The notes: a model not told the origin generated them from the letters alone. A stretch of 64,000 bases of DNA from Chelativorans sp. ZYF759 (GCF_012911015.1 NZ_WVVV01000017.1:1-64000); one strand, 5' to 3'; positions 7,702-15,862 are shown, counted from the first letter of the stretch. Numbers and translations: made by a program.

Positions 7702-8532
7702 TCAGCGTAAGTGGGTTCTGAGCCATTCCTGCCACTGGGCCGCAGTCCCGTTGAAGACGTTGATGTCGGCGTCGCCTTTGATGCCGGGGACGATGCCGGT
7801 GCCGGTATATTGCCAGAAGCGATAGCTCTCGCCCGGATAACGCGCGACGGGGTGGGCGGCGACGGAACGCAGCCAGTAGTCATAGCCGCGAAACTCGTGC
7901 AGGCGGTTGTCGCGGTAGAAATCCACCGTCGTGTAGATGATGGGGCGCTTGCCGTAGTGGCGCTCGAGCGCGTCGAGGAAGATCTTCATCTCGCGCTGCA
8001 CCTCGTCGGCAGGAGGGCGCAGCCGGCAGGTGGGCGAGAGGTGGTTCCACTCCATGTCGAGCACGTGGGGCAGCGAGGTTGCGTCGCGCGGCACGTTCTC
8101 GATGAACCAGCGCGCCTGTTCGATTGCAGGGCGGCAGAAATAAAAGAAGTGATAGGCAGAACGCGGGATGCCGGCCCGCACCGCACCGCGCCAGTGGCGT
8201 TCGAACATGGGGTCGCGCATGTCGCCGCCCTCGGTCGCCTTGATGAACACGAAGGAGATGCCACTGTCGCGGGCCGCTTCCCAATCGATGTCGCTCTGGT
8301 AGCGCGAGACGTCGGTGCCGTGGATCTCGTAGTGCCACGGCGTGCGCGCGGGCCACTCGACGGGCCGCCTGTCCTCGAAGCGGGGACTGCGCACAGCCGC
8401 TGCGAACGGTGCGAGGACCGAGCCGGTCGTCGTGGGCGCAGAGGTGGGCGCGAGGTCGGCGAGATTGTATCTACCGCTCGTGCAGGCGGTGAGGGCGATC
8501 AGCGTGGCAATCAGGAACAGGGTGTGGCGCAT
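7702..8532 (-). CDS. Glycoside hydrolase family 25 lysozyme-like lipoprotein
   Basis: The protein is 276 residues long. A lipoprotein signal with lipobox LTAC puts the lipidated cysteine at 17. A proline/threonine-rich linker leads to a GH25 (Chalaropsis-type muramidase) domain from about residue 70. The domain shows TDVSRYQ with Asp74 and the DMEWN pair Asp159/Glu161, the acidic residues used by the family to cut the MurNAc-GlcNAc bond. The start at 8532 is chosen because GGAAAG precedes it and it opens directly into the signal sequence; the frame extends 16 codons further upstream. It probably sits in the periplasm, anchored to a membrane. Confidence 0.9.
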   Translation of the reverse strand: MRHTLFLIATLIALTACTSGRYNLADLAPTSAPTTTGSVLAPFAAAVRSPRFEDRRPVEWPARTPWHYEIHGTDVSRYQSDIDWEAARDSGISFVFIKATEGGDMRDPMFERHWRGAVRAGIPRSAYHFFYFCRPAIEQARWFIENVPRDATSLPHVLDMEWNHLSPTCRLRPPADEVQREMKIFLDALERHYGKRPIIYTTVDFYRDNRLHEFRGYDYWLRSVAAHPVARYPGESYRFWQYTGTGIVPGIKGDADINVFNGTAAQWQEWLRTHLR

Positions 8533-8616
8533 GTCTTTCCGGCGGCAAGGATTCGTGTGTCGGGGATGCCGCCCCCTCAAGGCACGACGTCGTCGGTGGA
8601 TTGAACATTATCAGAG

Positions 8617-8646
8617 TTGCACGGGACTTGCCGAGCCGTTCTATAT
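8617..8646 (+). promoter_or_regulatory. Candidate housekeeping promoter for the serine hydrolase gene
   Basis: TTGCAC (8617-8622) and CTATAT (8641-8646) are separated by 18 bases and resemble the rhizobial sigma-70 pattern CTTGAC-N17-CTATAT. The site lies about 50 bases before the ATG of the downstream gene. It was found by eye only. Confidence 0.45.
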
Positions 8647-8696
8647 CCCGATTTGCGGCAGAAGGGTGCGACGCGACGCATCCGAAGGGGCGGGGC

Positions 8697-10061
8697 ATGC
8701 GAATCATCTCGAAAATTCTGAAATGGGGTATCCTGGCCGCGCTCGCGTTGGCAGGCGGCCTGGCGGGGTGGCTGCATTTCGCTCCGCCTGATCTGGTTCG
8801 GCTCGGGACGGCCTATTCGGCGAAGATCGTTTGTTCGAACGTGTTCATTGCAGACCGGGACGGGCAGGAAGTGCTTTCTGTCGATGTCCAGTCGCCGGGC
8901 CATCCGCTGCTCGGATATATCGATGTGGATGTCGATCAGGAAAGCGAGATCGTGACGGCACGCCTTCTCGGCCTGTTCGCGCCGGCAGTCGCGGGCCATC
9001 GGGCGGGCTTCGGCTGCGCGACGATGCAGGATGGCACGGCAGGGGCCACCGAACTTCCTGCCCAACCGCCGCTACCTCCCGTCAACACGACCGCGCAATG
9101 GCCGGTCGGAGAGCGCGTAGCGGGTGAGAATCCGGCCATCGCTGCGATCATCGCCAATGAGGAGATCGCGGGGGCAGGCATGCGTGCGGTCGTGGTGGTG
9201 CATCGCGGCCGCATCGTGGCCGAGCGTTACGCGGATGGATTTTCCGCCGAAACGCCGCTGCTGGGCTGGTCGAAGACCAAGACGGTGACGGCCGCGCTGG
9301 TGGGGACGCTCGTGCGCGAAGGTCGCCTGTCGCTCGACCAGTCGGAACTGATGGACATCTGGTCGGTGGACGAACGCGCCGACGTCACGCTGGCCGATCT
9401 GCTTGCCATGTCGAGCGGGCTCGAATTCAACGAGGATTATGGCGACGTCACCGATGTCACGCGGATGCTCTATTTCGAGCCCGATATGGCGGGTTTCGCC
9501 TCTGGCAAGGAACCGGTGTCGCCGCGCGGCGCAAGCTTCAACTACTCGAGCGGTACCTCGGTGCTCGTCTCCCGCATCTGGCAGGATTCCTTCGGCGACC
9601 CGCAGGAGGCCCTGCGATGGCCGCGCGCGGCGCTGTTCGATCCGTTGGGCATGACCAGCGCGGTGCTGGAGACTGACGCCAGCGGAACCTTCGTCGGTTC
9701 CTCCTACCTCTATGCCTCGGCGCGCGACTGGGCCCGCTTCGGCCTCTTCCTGGCGCGCGATGGGCGCTGGTTCGGTCGGCAGATCCTGCCCGAAGGTTTC
9801 GTGGACTGGATGCGCGAGGAGGCTCCGGCCTCCGACGGCGTCTACGGGCGCGGCCATCTCTGGCTCGTGGGTCCAGGCGGCGACGATGCGAGCTTCGACC
9901 TACCGGAAGATGTATTCTGGCTGCGCGGCCACGACGGGCAGACGACGGCGGTCATACCCTCCTTGGATCTTGTCGTTGTGCGCTTGGGGCTGACGCCCTC
10001 GCGGCTTGGCTACCGTCCGCAGCAGATGGTGGCATTGATCGCCAATGCCGTCAGACAGTAG
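8697..10061 (+). CDS. Membrane-anchored serine hydrolase of the class C beta-lactamase family
   Basis: The 454-residue protein starts with one N-terminal membrane helix (about residues 9-28) and carries a beta-lactamase-fold domain from about 145 onward. The active-site SxxK is Ser192-Lys-Thr-Lys195 in GWSKTKTVTAAL. FNYSSGTSVLVSRI provides the second (YxS/N-like) motif and FWLRGHDGQTTAVIP the third strand region. These proteins include esterases, D-alanyl-D-alanine carboxypeptidases and 6-aminohexanoate-dimer hydrolases; the natural substrate cannot be named. The start at 8697 has AAGGGG about 6 bases upstream. Confidence 0.85.
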   Translation: MRIISKILKWGILAALALAGGLAGWLHFAPPDLVRLGTAYSAKIVCSNVFIADRDGQEVLSVDVQSPGHPLLGYIDVDVDQESEIVTARLLGLFAPAVAGHRAGFGCATMQDGTAGATELPAQPPLPPVNTTAQWPVGERVAGENPAIAAIIANEEIAGAGMRAVVVVHRGRIVAERYADGFSAETPLLGWSKTKTVTAALVGTLVREGRLSLDQSELMDIWSVDERADVTLADLLAMSSGLEFNEDYGDVTDVTRMLYFEPDMAGFASGKEPVSPRGASFNYSSGTSVLVSRIWQDSFGDPQEALRWPRAALFDPLGMTSAVLETDASGTFVGSSYLYASARDWARFGLFLARDGRWFGRQILPEGFVDWMREEAPASDGVYGRGHLWLVGPGGDDASFDLPEDVFWLRGHDGQTTAVIPSLDLVVVRLGLTPSRLGYRPQQMVALIANAVRQ

Positions 10062-10078
10062 GACACGGGCAAGAACCT

Positions 10079-10126
10079 CATAACATGTGAACCACTGTTT
10101 CATCCTGTAACCCGTTGTTATGAAAC
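10079..10126. promoter_or_regulatory. Interleaved inverted repeats before the small lipoprotein gene
   Basis: CATAACA (10079-10085) pairs with TGTTATG (10116-10122), and GTTTCAT (10097-10103) pairs with ATGAAAC (10120-10126). The two repeats share bases on the right side. They lie 78-125 bases before the lipoprotein start and may be regulator sites or alternative RNA folds. No matching family is recognised. Confidence 0.3.
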
Positions 10127-10203
10127 GACTGGGCAATCCGCTCGTTTTTCCTTCAGCCTCGCAACCGAGGTGCACGAGTTTTCAACTGAGAAGGAGAACG
10201 ACG

Positions 10204-10356
10204 ATGAAAAAGTTTGTTGCAGCTTCGCTTTCCGCTTTTGCTTTTCTGGCGCTTGCCGCTTGCACGGATGAGCCCGCTGGAGATCCCGGCATGATGCAGG
10301 AGCCCGCGCAGACCGAGCCGGCACCGGCTACGCCGCCGGCTGACCCGGTGCAGTAA
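10204..10356 (+). CDS. Small secreted lipoprotein
   Basis: This 50-residue product is little more than a lipoprotein signal (MKKFVAASLSAFAFLALAAC, lipidated Cys20) plus a 30-residue acidic, proline-rich tail. An AAGGAG site lies 8 bases before the ATG, and a strong terminator follows about 50 bases after the stop, so it looks like a genuine single-gene transcript. Tiny lipoproteins of this sort (entericidin-like in size) are common in rhizobia and have no settled function. Confidence 0.75.
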   Translation: MKKFVAASLSAFAFLALAACTDEPAGDPGMMQEPAQTEPAPATPPADPVQ

Positions 10357-10403
10357 GCAACGGCACCATAACGGGGCACCCCTTGCGGGGTGTTCCCCTC
10401 AGG

Positions 10404-10435
10404 AAAGGTCGGGTCTTGCCCGGCCTTTTCTTTTT
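10404..10435 (+). terminator. Rho-independent terminator
   Basis: AAAGGTCGGG (10404-10413) and CCCGGCCTTT form a 10-base stem with one G-T pair and a short loop, followed by TTCTTTTT. Just before it, GGGGCACCCC...GGGGTGTTCCCC (10373-10398) makes a second hairpin. It ends the small lipoprotein transcript. Confidence 0.85.
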
Positions 10436-10535
10436 GTCGTTGTGTGTCAGGGGCTTGTTGCCAGCTGCTGGCGAGGAGATTCCATCGCGCGCCGAAAGGG
10501 GATAGGGTTTCGCGTGTGAGCACGAGAGGGATTCG

Positions 10536-11516
10536 ATGGAATACAGGCGCATCGGCCAAAGTGGCCTGAAGGTATCGCAGCTCTGTCTGGGGTGCATGAG
10601 CTTCGGCGGGGCCGGCGGACCGACGCATCCATGGGCCATGGACGAGGCTGCCGCGCGGCCATTTTTTCGGCGCGCCGTGGAAGCTGGCATAAATTTCTTT
10701 GACACGGCCAACGCGTATAATCACGGAGCCAGCGAAGAGGTCACGGGTCGCGCATTGAAGGAATTCGCCCGCCGCGATGAGGTGGTGATCGCCAGCAAGG
10801 TGGGCTTGAGCATGGGCGAGGGGCCATTACAGCGGGGACTGTCACGCAAGCACATCATGGAGCAGATCGACGGTACGTTGCGGCGGCTCGGCACTGACCA
10901 TGTCGATCTCTATTACATCCACCGGCTGGATCCGGACACGCCCTTCGAGGAGACGCTGGCTGCGCTGGACGATATCGTGCGGGCCGGCAAGGTACGCTAT
11001 CTCGGTGCGTCCTCCATGTGGGCCTGGCAGTTCGTAAAAATGCGCGAGATGCAACTCGCCAACGGCCTCGCCCCCTTTGTCGCGATGCAGAATTTCTACA
11101 ATCTCGCCTATCGCGAGGAAGAGCGCGAGATGATCCCCTATTGCATCTCGGAAGGCGTCGGTCTGATGCCGTGGTCGCCGCTTGCGCGCGGGTTTCTGGC
11201 AGGCGGAAGATCAGATAGCGCCCCTTCCAAGCGCGCGGGCGAGGACAATCTGCGCTCCAAGTTCTTCGGTTCGCCGGCCGATCTCGCTATTCTCAAACGC
11301 GTTCAGGGCGCAGCGGACCGCCTCGGCATTTCGGCGGCGCAGGTGGCGCTCGCATGGGTGATGGGGCGAGCCGGCGTCAGCGCGCCCATCTTCGGTGCGA
11401 CGAAACTCGAGCAGCTCGAGGAAGCCATCAGGGCAACCGAGGTGCGGCTCGACGACCGGACCACGAGGTCGCTGGAATCGGCCTACAGGCCGCGTGCGCC
11501 CATGGGGCACGCCTAG
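10536..11516 (+). CDS. Aldo/keto reductase
   Basis: The 326-residue protein has the full aldo/keto reductase barrel of the YajO/Tas/GPR (voltage-channel beta-like) type. NFFDTANAYNHGASEEVTG holds the catalytic Asp and Tyr, VIASKVG the Lys and YYIHRLDPDTP the His region. The C-terminal APIFGATKLEQLEEA binds NADPH. It reduces carbonyl compounds in the cytoplasm; the substrate is unknown. A GAGAGGG site precedes ATG 10536. It is followed by the TerB/J-domain gene after 31 bases. Confidence 0.9.
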   Translation: MEYRRIGQSGLKVSQLCLGCMSFGGAGGPTHPWAMDEAAARPFFRRAVEAGINFFDTANAYNHGASEEVTGRALKEFARRDEVVIASKVGLSMGEGPLQRGLSRKHIMEQIDGTLRRLGTDHVDLYYIHRLDPDTPFEETLAALDDIVRAGKVRYLGASSMWAWQFVKMREMQLANGLAPFVAMQNFYNLAYREEEREMIPYCISEGVGLMPWSPLARGFLAGGRSDSAPSKRAGEDNLRSKFFGSPADLAILKRVQGAADRLGISAAQVALAWVMGRAGVSAPIFGATKLEQLEEAIRATEVRLDDRTTRSLESAYRPRAPMGHA

Positions 11517-11547
11517 GCCGAAGGGGAGCGAGGGGTAGGTCGGGTCC

Positions 11548-12258
11548 ATGTCGGTCTGGTTGCGCATCGGAGAATTTGTCTCGCGGGTCTCATCATCGAC
11601 TCTTTCGGGTCTGATCGAGGCGCTGCGCACGACCTTCACGGCCGATCCACAGTTGCGGCGCAACGTCGCCTTTTCCATCGCGATGATCGCGCTCTCCGCC
11701 AAGATGGCGAAAGCCGACGGCATCGTGACGGATGAAGAGGTGAAGGCGTTTCATCGCCTGTTCGAAGTTCCCGATGGCGAACTCCGCAACGTCCAGCGGC
11801 TCTTCGATCTCGCAAAACAGGATGTCGCCGGCTTCGAAACCTATGCCGAGCGGCTGGCCCAGTTGTGTGGTTCGGGGACCGAGAATTGCGAGATGCTGGG
11901 CGATATTCTGGACGGTCTGTTCCACATCGCGTCGGCCGATGGCTTCCTGCATGAGCGGGAACAGGCGTTCCTCACACGCGTGGCCGAGATATTCGAGATC
12001 GACCAGGAGCATTTCGATGCCATCCTGCGGCGCCATGTCGATGGCGGGAGGGAAGATCCCTACCGGATTCTCGGCGTGTCGCGCGATCACAGCTTCGCCG
12101 AAATTCGAAAACACTACCGGCGGCTCGTCTCGGAGAACCACCCTGACCGTCTGATAGCGCGCGGCGTGCCGGCGGAGTTCGTTGCGATCGCCAACAGCAG
12201 GCTGGCCGCGTTGAATGGCGCGTTCGAGCGGATCGAGCGGGACATGCGCGTCTCATGA
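11548..12258 (+). CDS. TerB-like and J-domain protein (DjlA type)
   Basis: The 236-residue protein combines a TerB/DjlA-like helical domain (about residues 35-165; acidic loops AKADGIVTDEE and ASADGFLHERE) with a C-terminal J domain (about 169-232) carrying the DnaK-stimulating HPD at 198-200. It is probably a DnaK co-chaperone. It lacks the N-terminal membrane helix of E. coli DjlA, so it may be cytosolic or peripheral. Its stop overlaps the amidase start by four bases (ATGA), indicating translational coupling. Confidence 0.88.
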   Translation: MSVWLRIGEFVSRVSSSTLSGLIEALRTTFTADPQLRRNVAFSIAMIALSAKMAKADGIVTDEEVKAFHRLFEVPDGELRNVQRLFDLAKQDVAGFETYAERLAQLCGSGTENCEMLGDILDGLFHIASADGFLHEREQAFLTRVAEIFEIDQEHFDAILRRHVDGGREDPYRILGVSRDHSFAEIRKHYRRLVSENHPDRLIARGVPAEFVAIANSRLAALNGAFERIERDMRVS

Positions 12259-13013
12259 TCTCGCCGGAGCATGAGGGCGCCACCTTCGTGGCCTCGCCAA
12301 ATTTTGGCGAACGCCGGGACGGTTTGCTGCCCGAGATATTGCTGTTGCATTACACCGGCATGGCCACTGGGCAGGCCGCGCAGGACTGGTTGTGCAATCC
12401 CGTCAGCGACGTGTCGTGTCACTATATCGTCCATGAAGACGGCAGGATCGTGCAGATGGTGCGCGAGGCCGACCGCGCCTGGCATGCTGGCCGGTCGTGG
12501 TGGCGCGGGCAAGGTGACGTCAACTCGCGGTCGATTGGCATCGAGATCGTGAATATCGGGCATGAGGGCGGGCTGCCACCTTTTCCCGTCGGCCAGGTCG
12601 ACGCGGTGATCGCGCTTTCGCGAGGTATCAAGGCGCGCCACGGAATCTCCGACGCCAGGGTGCTTGCTCATTCCGATGTGGCCCCCGGCCGAAAGATCGA
12701 CCCTGGCGAACGATTCCCGTGGGCTCGGCTGGCGCGCGAAGGCATCGGCCTCTACGTGCCGCCCGTCCCGCTTCTGGACGGCGAGGCGCTGCGCCAGGGC
12801 GACCGAGGTGCGGAGGTGGTCGCACTCCAGAGCAGGCTGGCCGCCTACGGCTATCATCTCCCAGTCGACGGGCTGTTCGGCACCACGACATGCAGGGTGG
12901 TCGAGGCCTTCCAGCGACATTTTCGACCGGCAAAGGTTGACGGCATCGCGGATCGTTCCACGCGTCAAACCCTTTCAATGCTTCTGGAAGCGGCCGATCT
13001 GCAAGCCTGCTGA
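12255..13013 (+). CDS. N-acetylmuramoyl-L-alanine amidase (Amidase_2) with peptidoglycan-binding domain
   Basis: The 252-residue protein has an Amidase_2/PGRP-type zinc amidase domain (residues 1-160) and a C-terminal PG_binding_1 domain (about 178-245, RQGDRGAEVVALQSRL). Zinc ligands would be His32 (LLHYTG), His139 and Asp149 (AHSDVAPGRKIDPG), with Glu97 near the catalytic site, as in AmiD/AmpD. It removes the stem peptide from MurNAc. No signal peptide is visible, which favours an AmpD-like cytosolic role in muropeptide recycling, although the wall-binding domain argues for an exported protein. It overlaps the J-domain gene by 4 bases. Confidence 0.9.
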   Translation: MISPEHEGATFVASPNFGERRDGLLPEILLLHYTGMATGQAAQDWLCNPVSDVSCHYIVHEDGRIVQMVREADRAWHAGRSWWRGQGDVNSRSIGIEIVNIGHEGGLPPFPVGQVDAVIALSRGIKARHGISDARVLAHSDVAPGRKIDPGERFPWARLAREGIGLYVPPVPLLDGEALRQGDRGAEVVALQSRLAAYGYHLPVDGLFGTTTCRVVEAFQRHFRPAKVDGIADRSTRQTLSMLLEAADLQAC

Positions 13014-13031
13014 GCAGGCGGAGCCTTACAG

Positions 13032-13052
13032 CCGGTCACGAAAAGTGACTGG
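13032..13052 (+). terminator. Hairpin after the amidase gene, possible weak terminator
   Basis: CCGGTCAC-gaaaa-GTGACTGG is an 8-base stem (one G-T pair) with a five-base loop, 18 bases after the amidase stop. The following TCTTGACATGTTT is only moderately T-rich, so termination strength is uncertain. Confidence 0.4.
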
Positions 13053-13185
13053 TCTTGACATGTTTGCCGCAAATTGAACCGTCACAGACCGCGCCCGTTG
13101 CCGGGCCGTCTTTGTGTGTCGCCCGGTATCTCGTTCCAATCGACCGCCGCCCGTGGGCGTCGGCCAACAAGAAAATCGGGTGACC

Positions 13186-13797
13186 ATGCACAAAATGACC
13201 GTTCTTGCCGCAGCGCTCGCTGCCGGCATCTCCAGCCTCACGCTTACTTCCAACGCTGGTGCGGCCGAGGACCAAATCACCAATCTTGAGGCCTATCAGC
13301 AAACCGGCATGGGCCGTTTCATGCTCGGCTTGTACGGGGAACCGCAGGAGGCGGACACGCAAAGCGCAGCCCTGGTCGAGGAAGGCAAGGCCGAGGCGCT
13401 GCAAGGGGCAACCACCCAGCGCCAGCAGCCGTATGCCGAGATCATTTCCCGCCATGCGCAGCGTCTCGGTGTGCCGGAAGGACTCGCGCATGCGGTGATC
13501 CAGGTCGAGAGCAACTATCGGGCTAGCGCGCGCGGCCAGGCGGGCGAGATCGGGCTGATGCAGATCAAGCCGGCCACCGCCCGTGGCATCGGTTTTTCGG
13601 GCAACACGCAGGCGCTCTTCGATCCTGAGACCAACATCCGCTACGGGATGAAGTATCTGGCGCAGGCCCGCCAGCTTGCCGGCGGAGATCTGTGTGGCAC
13701 GATTTTGCGCTACAATGCGGGGCATGGCGCGACACGGATGAACCGCATCTCGTCGAACTACTGCAACCGCGTGCAGCGGATCATGGCGGGCGCCTGA
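13186..13797 (+). CDS. Secreted lytic transglycosylase (SLT domain)
   Basis: The 203-residue protein has a signal peptide (residues 1-27, ending NAGAA) and a C-terminal Slt35/Slt70-like domain. The catalytic glutamate is Glu108 in VIQVESNYRASARG, followed by GEIGLMQIKPATARGIG and RYNAG, all classic goose-lysozyme-fold landmarks. It cleaves peptidoglycan glycan strands in the periplasm. The ATG at 13186 leads directly into the signal sequence; the frame is open further upstream but has no signal there. It precedes the RNase P RNA gene. Confidence 0.9.
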   Translation: MHKMTVLAAALAAGISSLTLTSNAGAAEDQITNLEAYQQTGMGRFMLGLYGEPQEADTQSAALVEEGKAEALQGATTQRQQPYAEIISRHAQRLGVPEGLAHAVIQVESNYRASARGQAGEIGLMQIKPATARGIGFSGNTQALFDPETNIRYGMKYLAQARQLAGGDLCGTILRYNAGHGATRMNRISSNYCNRVQRIMAGA

Positions 13798-13874
13798 GCG
13801 ACGCCAGTGCCGCTTCCGGCGGAGCAGGCCGGAACGGCCTTGCGTTTTGTCGCCAAAGCACCTTTATACCGCTC

Positions 13875-14301
13875 ACCAGCCGGCCGGGCGGCCGCGCGCG
13901 CATTCGCCGAAAGGCAGCGCGCGAGGAAAGTCCGGGCTCCGAGGAAACACGGTGCCGGATAACATCCGGCGGGGGCGACCCCAGGGAAAGTGCCACAGAA
14001 AGCAAACCGCCCCGCGCGCCGCTCGGCTCATGCCGGCGGAGCATCAGCGGGGCAAGGGTGAAAGGGTGGGGTAAGAGCCCACCGCGCGACCGGCAACGGA
14101 AGCGGCACGGTAAACCCCACCGGGAGCAAGACCGAATAGGGACGGCGTGAAGGGCAACCTTCGGGCAGTTTCCTGCCCAGCCGTCCGGGTAGGTTGCACG
14201 AGGCGGATGGCAACATCCGTCCCAGAGGAATGGCCGCCACGTCAGGGCGTCCCGCAAGGGGTACCCGGGCCATACAGAACCCGGCTTATAGGCCGGCTGG
14301 T
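13875..14301 (+). ncRNA. rnpB: RNase P RNA (class A)
   Basis: The catalytic RNA of RNase P trims the 5' leader of tRNA precursors with protein RnpA. The ends pair: ACCAGCCGGCC at 13875-13885 with GGCCGGCTGGT at 14291-14301 (helix P1). Inside are the conserved GAGGAAAGTCCGGGCT near 13921, the ACAGAA segment near 13994 and 14274, GGGTAAGAGCCCACCG near 14069 and the 3' conserved AGAACCCGGCTTATAGG near 14276. The length of about 427 bases fits alphaproteobacterial type A molecules. End positions are set from the P1 pairing and could be off by a few bases. A T-rich stretch follows. Confidence 0.95.
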
Positions 14302-14319
14302 AATTTTATGATTTTTCAG

Positions 14320-14357
14320 CGGCTTGGATCGGTCTCCCTAGAGGCCGATTCAAGCCG
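14320..14357. repeat. Strong 17-base-pair inverted repeat between rnpB and the lyase gene
   Basis: CGGCTTGGATCGGTCTC (14320-14336) pairs with GAGGCCGATTCAAGCCG (14341-14357) around the loop CCTA with two G-T pairs. It lies between the ends of two convergent genes, so it is probably a bidirectional terminator, though neither side has a clean T run next to the stem. Confidence 0.6.
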
Positions 14358-14389
14358 TTGCGAAACCGATTCAATCAGCCTCCCAGCGT

Positions 14390-15505
14390 TCAGGTCGCCA
14401 CCTCGTCGAGCGCGGCCGAGATGGCAGCCCACAATTCCTCGCAGGGTTCGCAACCGATCGAGAGACGGACGAAACCCGGCTCGACAGCATCACCCCAGCG
14501 TGCGCGGCGCTCGGCGGAGCTGTGCACGCCGCCGAAAGAGGTGGCGGGCAGGATCAGCGTGCATGTCTCGATGAAGCGGTCGGCAGCCTCTGCCGAGGCC
14601 AGCGTCAGGCCGATCAGGAACCCGAAGCGGCGCATCTGACGGCGGGCGAGATCATGATCCGGATGGCCGGCCAGGCCCGGATAGACGACGGAACCAACTG
14701 CTACGTGTTCGGCCAGGCGCGGTGCGATTGTCTCGGCACTCGTGCACATCCGCTCAAAACGAAGTTCCAGTGTCTCCAGTCCGCGATGGACGAGCCAGGC
14801 TTCGAAGGGGCCGGGTATCGAGCCGGACAATTTGCGCCAGTCGCGCATGGCCTGAAGGAGCGGCTCATCGCGCGAGGCAACGTGGCCGAACAGCGCGTCG
14901 GAATGACCGTTGGGTGCCTTGGTGTCGGCTGCCACCACGATGTCGGCACCCAGGTCGAGCGGGTTCTGGCCGAAGGGCGTCATGGTCGTGTTGTCGACGA
15001 CGAGCACGGCGCCCGCCTCTTTCGCCAGCGTCGCAGCCTGCTGCAGGTCGCAGAGGTCGAGGCCTGGATTGGAAGGTGTCTCGGCGAAGACAAGGCTGTA
15101 GCCTTCAAAACCTTTCTCAAGGAACTGGCGTGTGGGGCGCAGATCGAATGAGACGCCCAGGCGGTTCAGGAAGCGCTCGGAGAGGATGCGTGTCGTGTAG
15201 TAGCCATCGGCGGGTAGCAGGATGCGGTCGCCCGACTTCACCGCAGCGAAGATCGCCGCTGCGATGGCGGCCATGCCGGATGGAAAGGCGAGGGCGGGGG
15301 CGCCGTCGAGGTGACCGAGAAGTTCTTCCGTTGCCTCCCAGGTCGGATTGTCGAAGCGGCCATACTGCGCGAATCCGGCTGGATCGCCCGGCAGGTTGAA
15401 TACGCTTGTGGGGGTGATGGGCAGGCTGACGGGCGCGCCTTTGCCCAGGCTGCGCTGGCGCAGATGCAGAAGCTCCGCGGCGCGTCGGGATATCGGGTCG
15501 GTCAT
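14390..15505 (-). CDS. Cys/Met-metabolism PLP enzyme (cystathionine gamma-lyase type)
   Basis: This 371-residue fold-I PLP enzyme belongs to the trans-sulfuration family. The Schiff-base lysine should be Lys196 in ADTKAPNGHSDALFG, replacing the usual SxTKY...GHSD. SGMAAI (76-81) and the aspartate of VVDNTTMTPFGQ (Asp171) contact the cofactor, and ETPSNPGL and FVRLSIGCEPCEEL are family marks. Cystathionine gamma-lyase, beta-lyase and gamma-synthase are hard to separate by eye, so the reaction is left open. It converges on rnpB and diverges from the mraZ promoter region. Confidence 0.85.
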   Translation of the reverse strand: MTDPISRRAAELLHLRQRSLGKGAPVSLPITPTSVFNLPGDPAGFAQYGRFDNPTWEATEELLGHLDGAPALAFPSGMAAIAAAIFAAVKSGDRILLPADGYYTTRILSERFLNRLGVSFDLRPTRQFLEKGFEGYSLVFAETPSNPGLDLCDLQQAATLAKEAGAVLVVDNTTMTPFGQNPLDLGADIVVAADTKAPNGHSDALFGHVASRDEPLLQAMRDWRKLSGSIPGPFEAWLVHRGLETLELRFERMCTSAETIAPRLAEHVAVGSVVYPGLAGHPDHDLARRQMRRFGFLIGLTLASAEAADRFIETCTLILPATSFGGVHSSAERRARWGDAVEPGFVRLSIGCEPCEELWAAISAALDEVAT

Positions 15506-15640
15506 GCTGGTTCCATGGTCGGTCGGCTTCGGATCTTGAGCAAGGCAACGGGCTCTAACACTTCGTTAGGCTTAATGGAGCATAAAGCAAAGAGGGCCTC
15601 CTCCCCGGAAATTTGGCGTGTGGAGAGCCCGCCAGTGTAA
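15506..15640. other. Divergent intergenic region between the lyase gene and the mraZ operator
   Basis: This stretch should hold the promoter of the minus-strand lyase gene. A small repeat CTAAC-acttc-GTTAG lies near 15554-15568. No gene is visible. Confidence 0.4.
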
Positions 15641-15680
15641 CCTGTTCCCGTTGACGCCCATATGTGCCCATGGTATCCCT
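15641..15680 (+). promoter_or_regulatory. Probable MraZ operator: four 10-base-phased boxes overlapping a promoter
   Basis: Positions 15641-15680 divide exactly into four decamers ending CCCG, CCCA, CCCA and CCCT. On the other strand this reads as GGG motifs (AGGGA, TGGGC, TGGGC, CGGGA) every 10 bases, the published form of the MraZ target (TGGGN repeats with 5-base spacers). TTGACG (15651-15656) and TATCCC (15674-15679) form a possible -35/-10 pair with 17 bases between, so bound MraZ would block the polymerase. The boxes lie about 185 bases before mraZ, whose product is known to repress its own operon. Confidence 0.65.
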
Positions 15681-15862
15681 TCTGAACGTTCAAGACATCG
15701 TCTCAGCTTCGAGTGGCGCGTTCTTCGCACCGCTGATCCATGCGGTCGGCGGACAAGACAATTTTGTGCCGTCACGGCCGGCGACCGGCGCGATTTCGGG
15801 CGCTTGCGGGCAGGTGAGCAGGCAAATCAGGGAGAGCATGCCGTTTTCGGCGCCGGTGATGC
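15681..15862. other. Leader of the dcw operon
   Basis: About 180 bases between the phased boxes and mraZ contain no convincing gene. If the promoter overlaps the boxes, this is an untranslated leader. No riboswitch-like structure was recognised. Confidence 0.35.
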
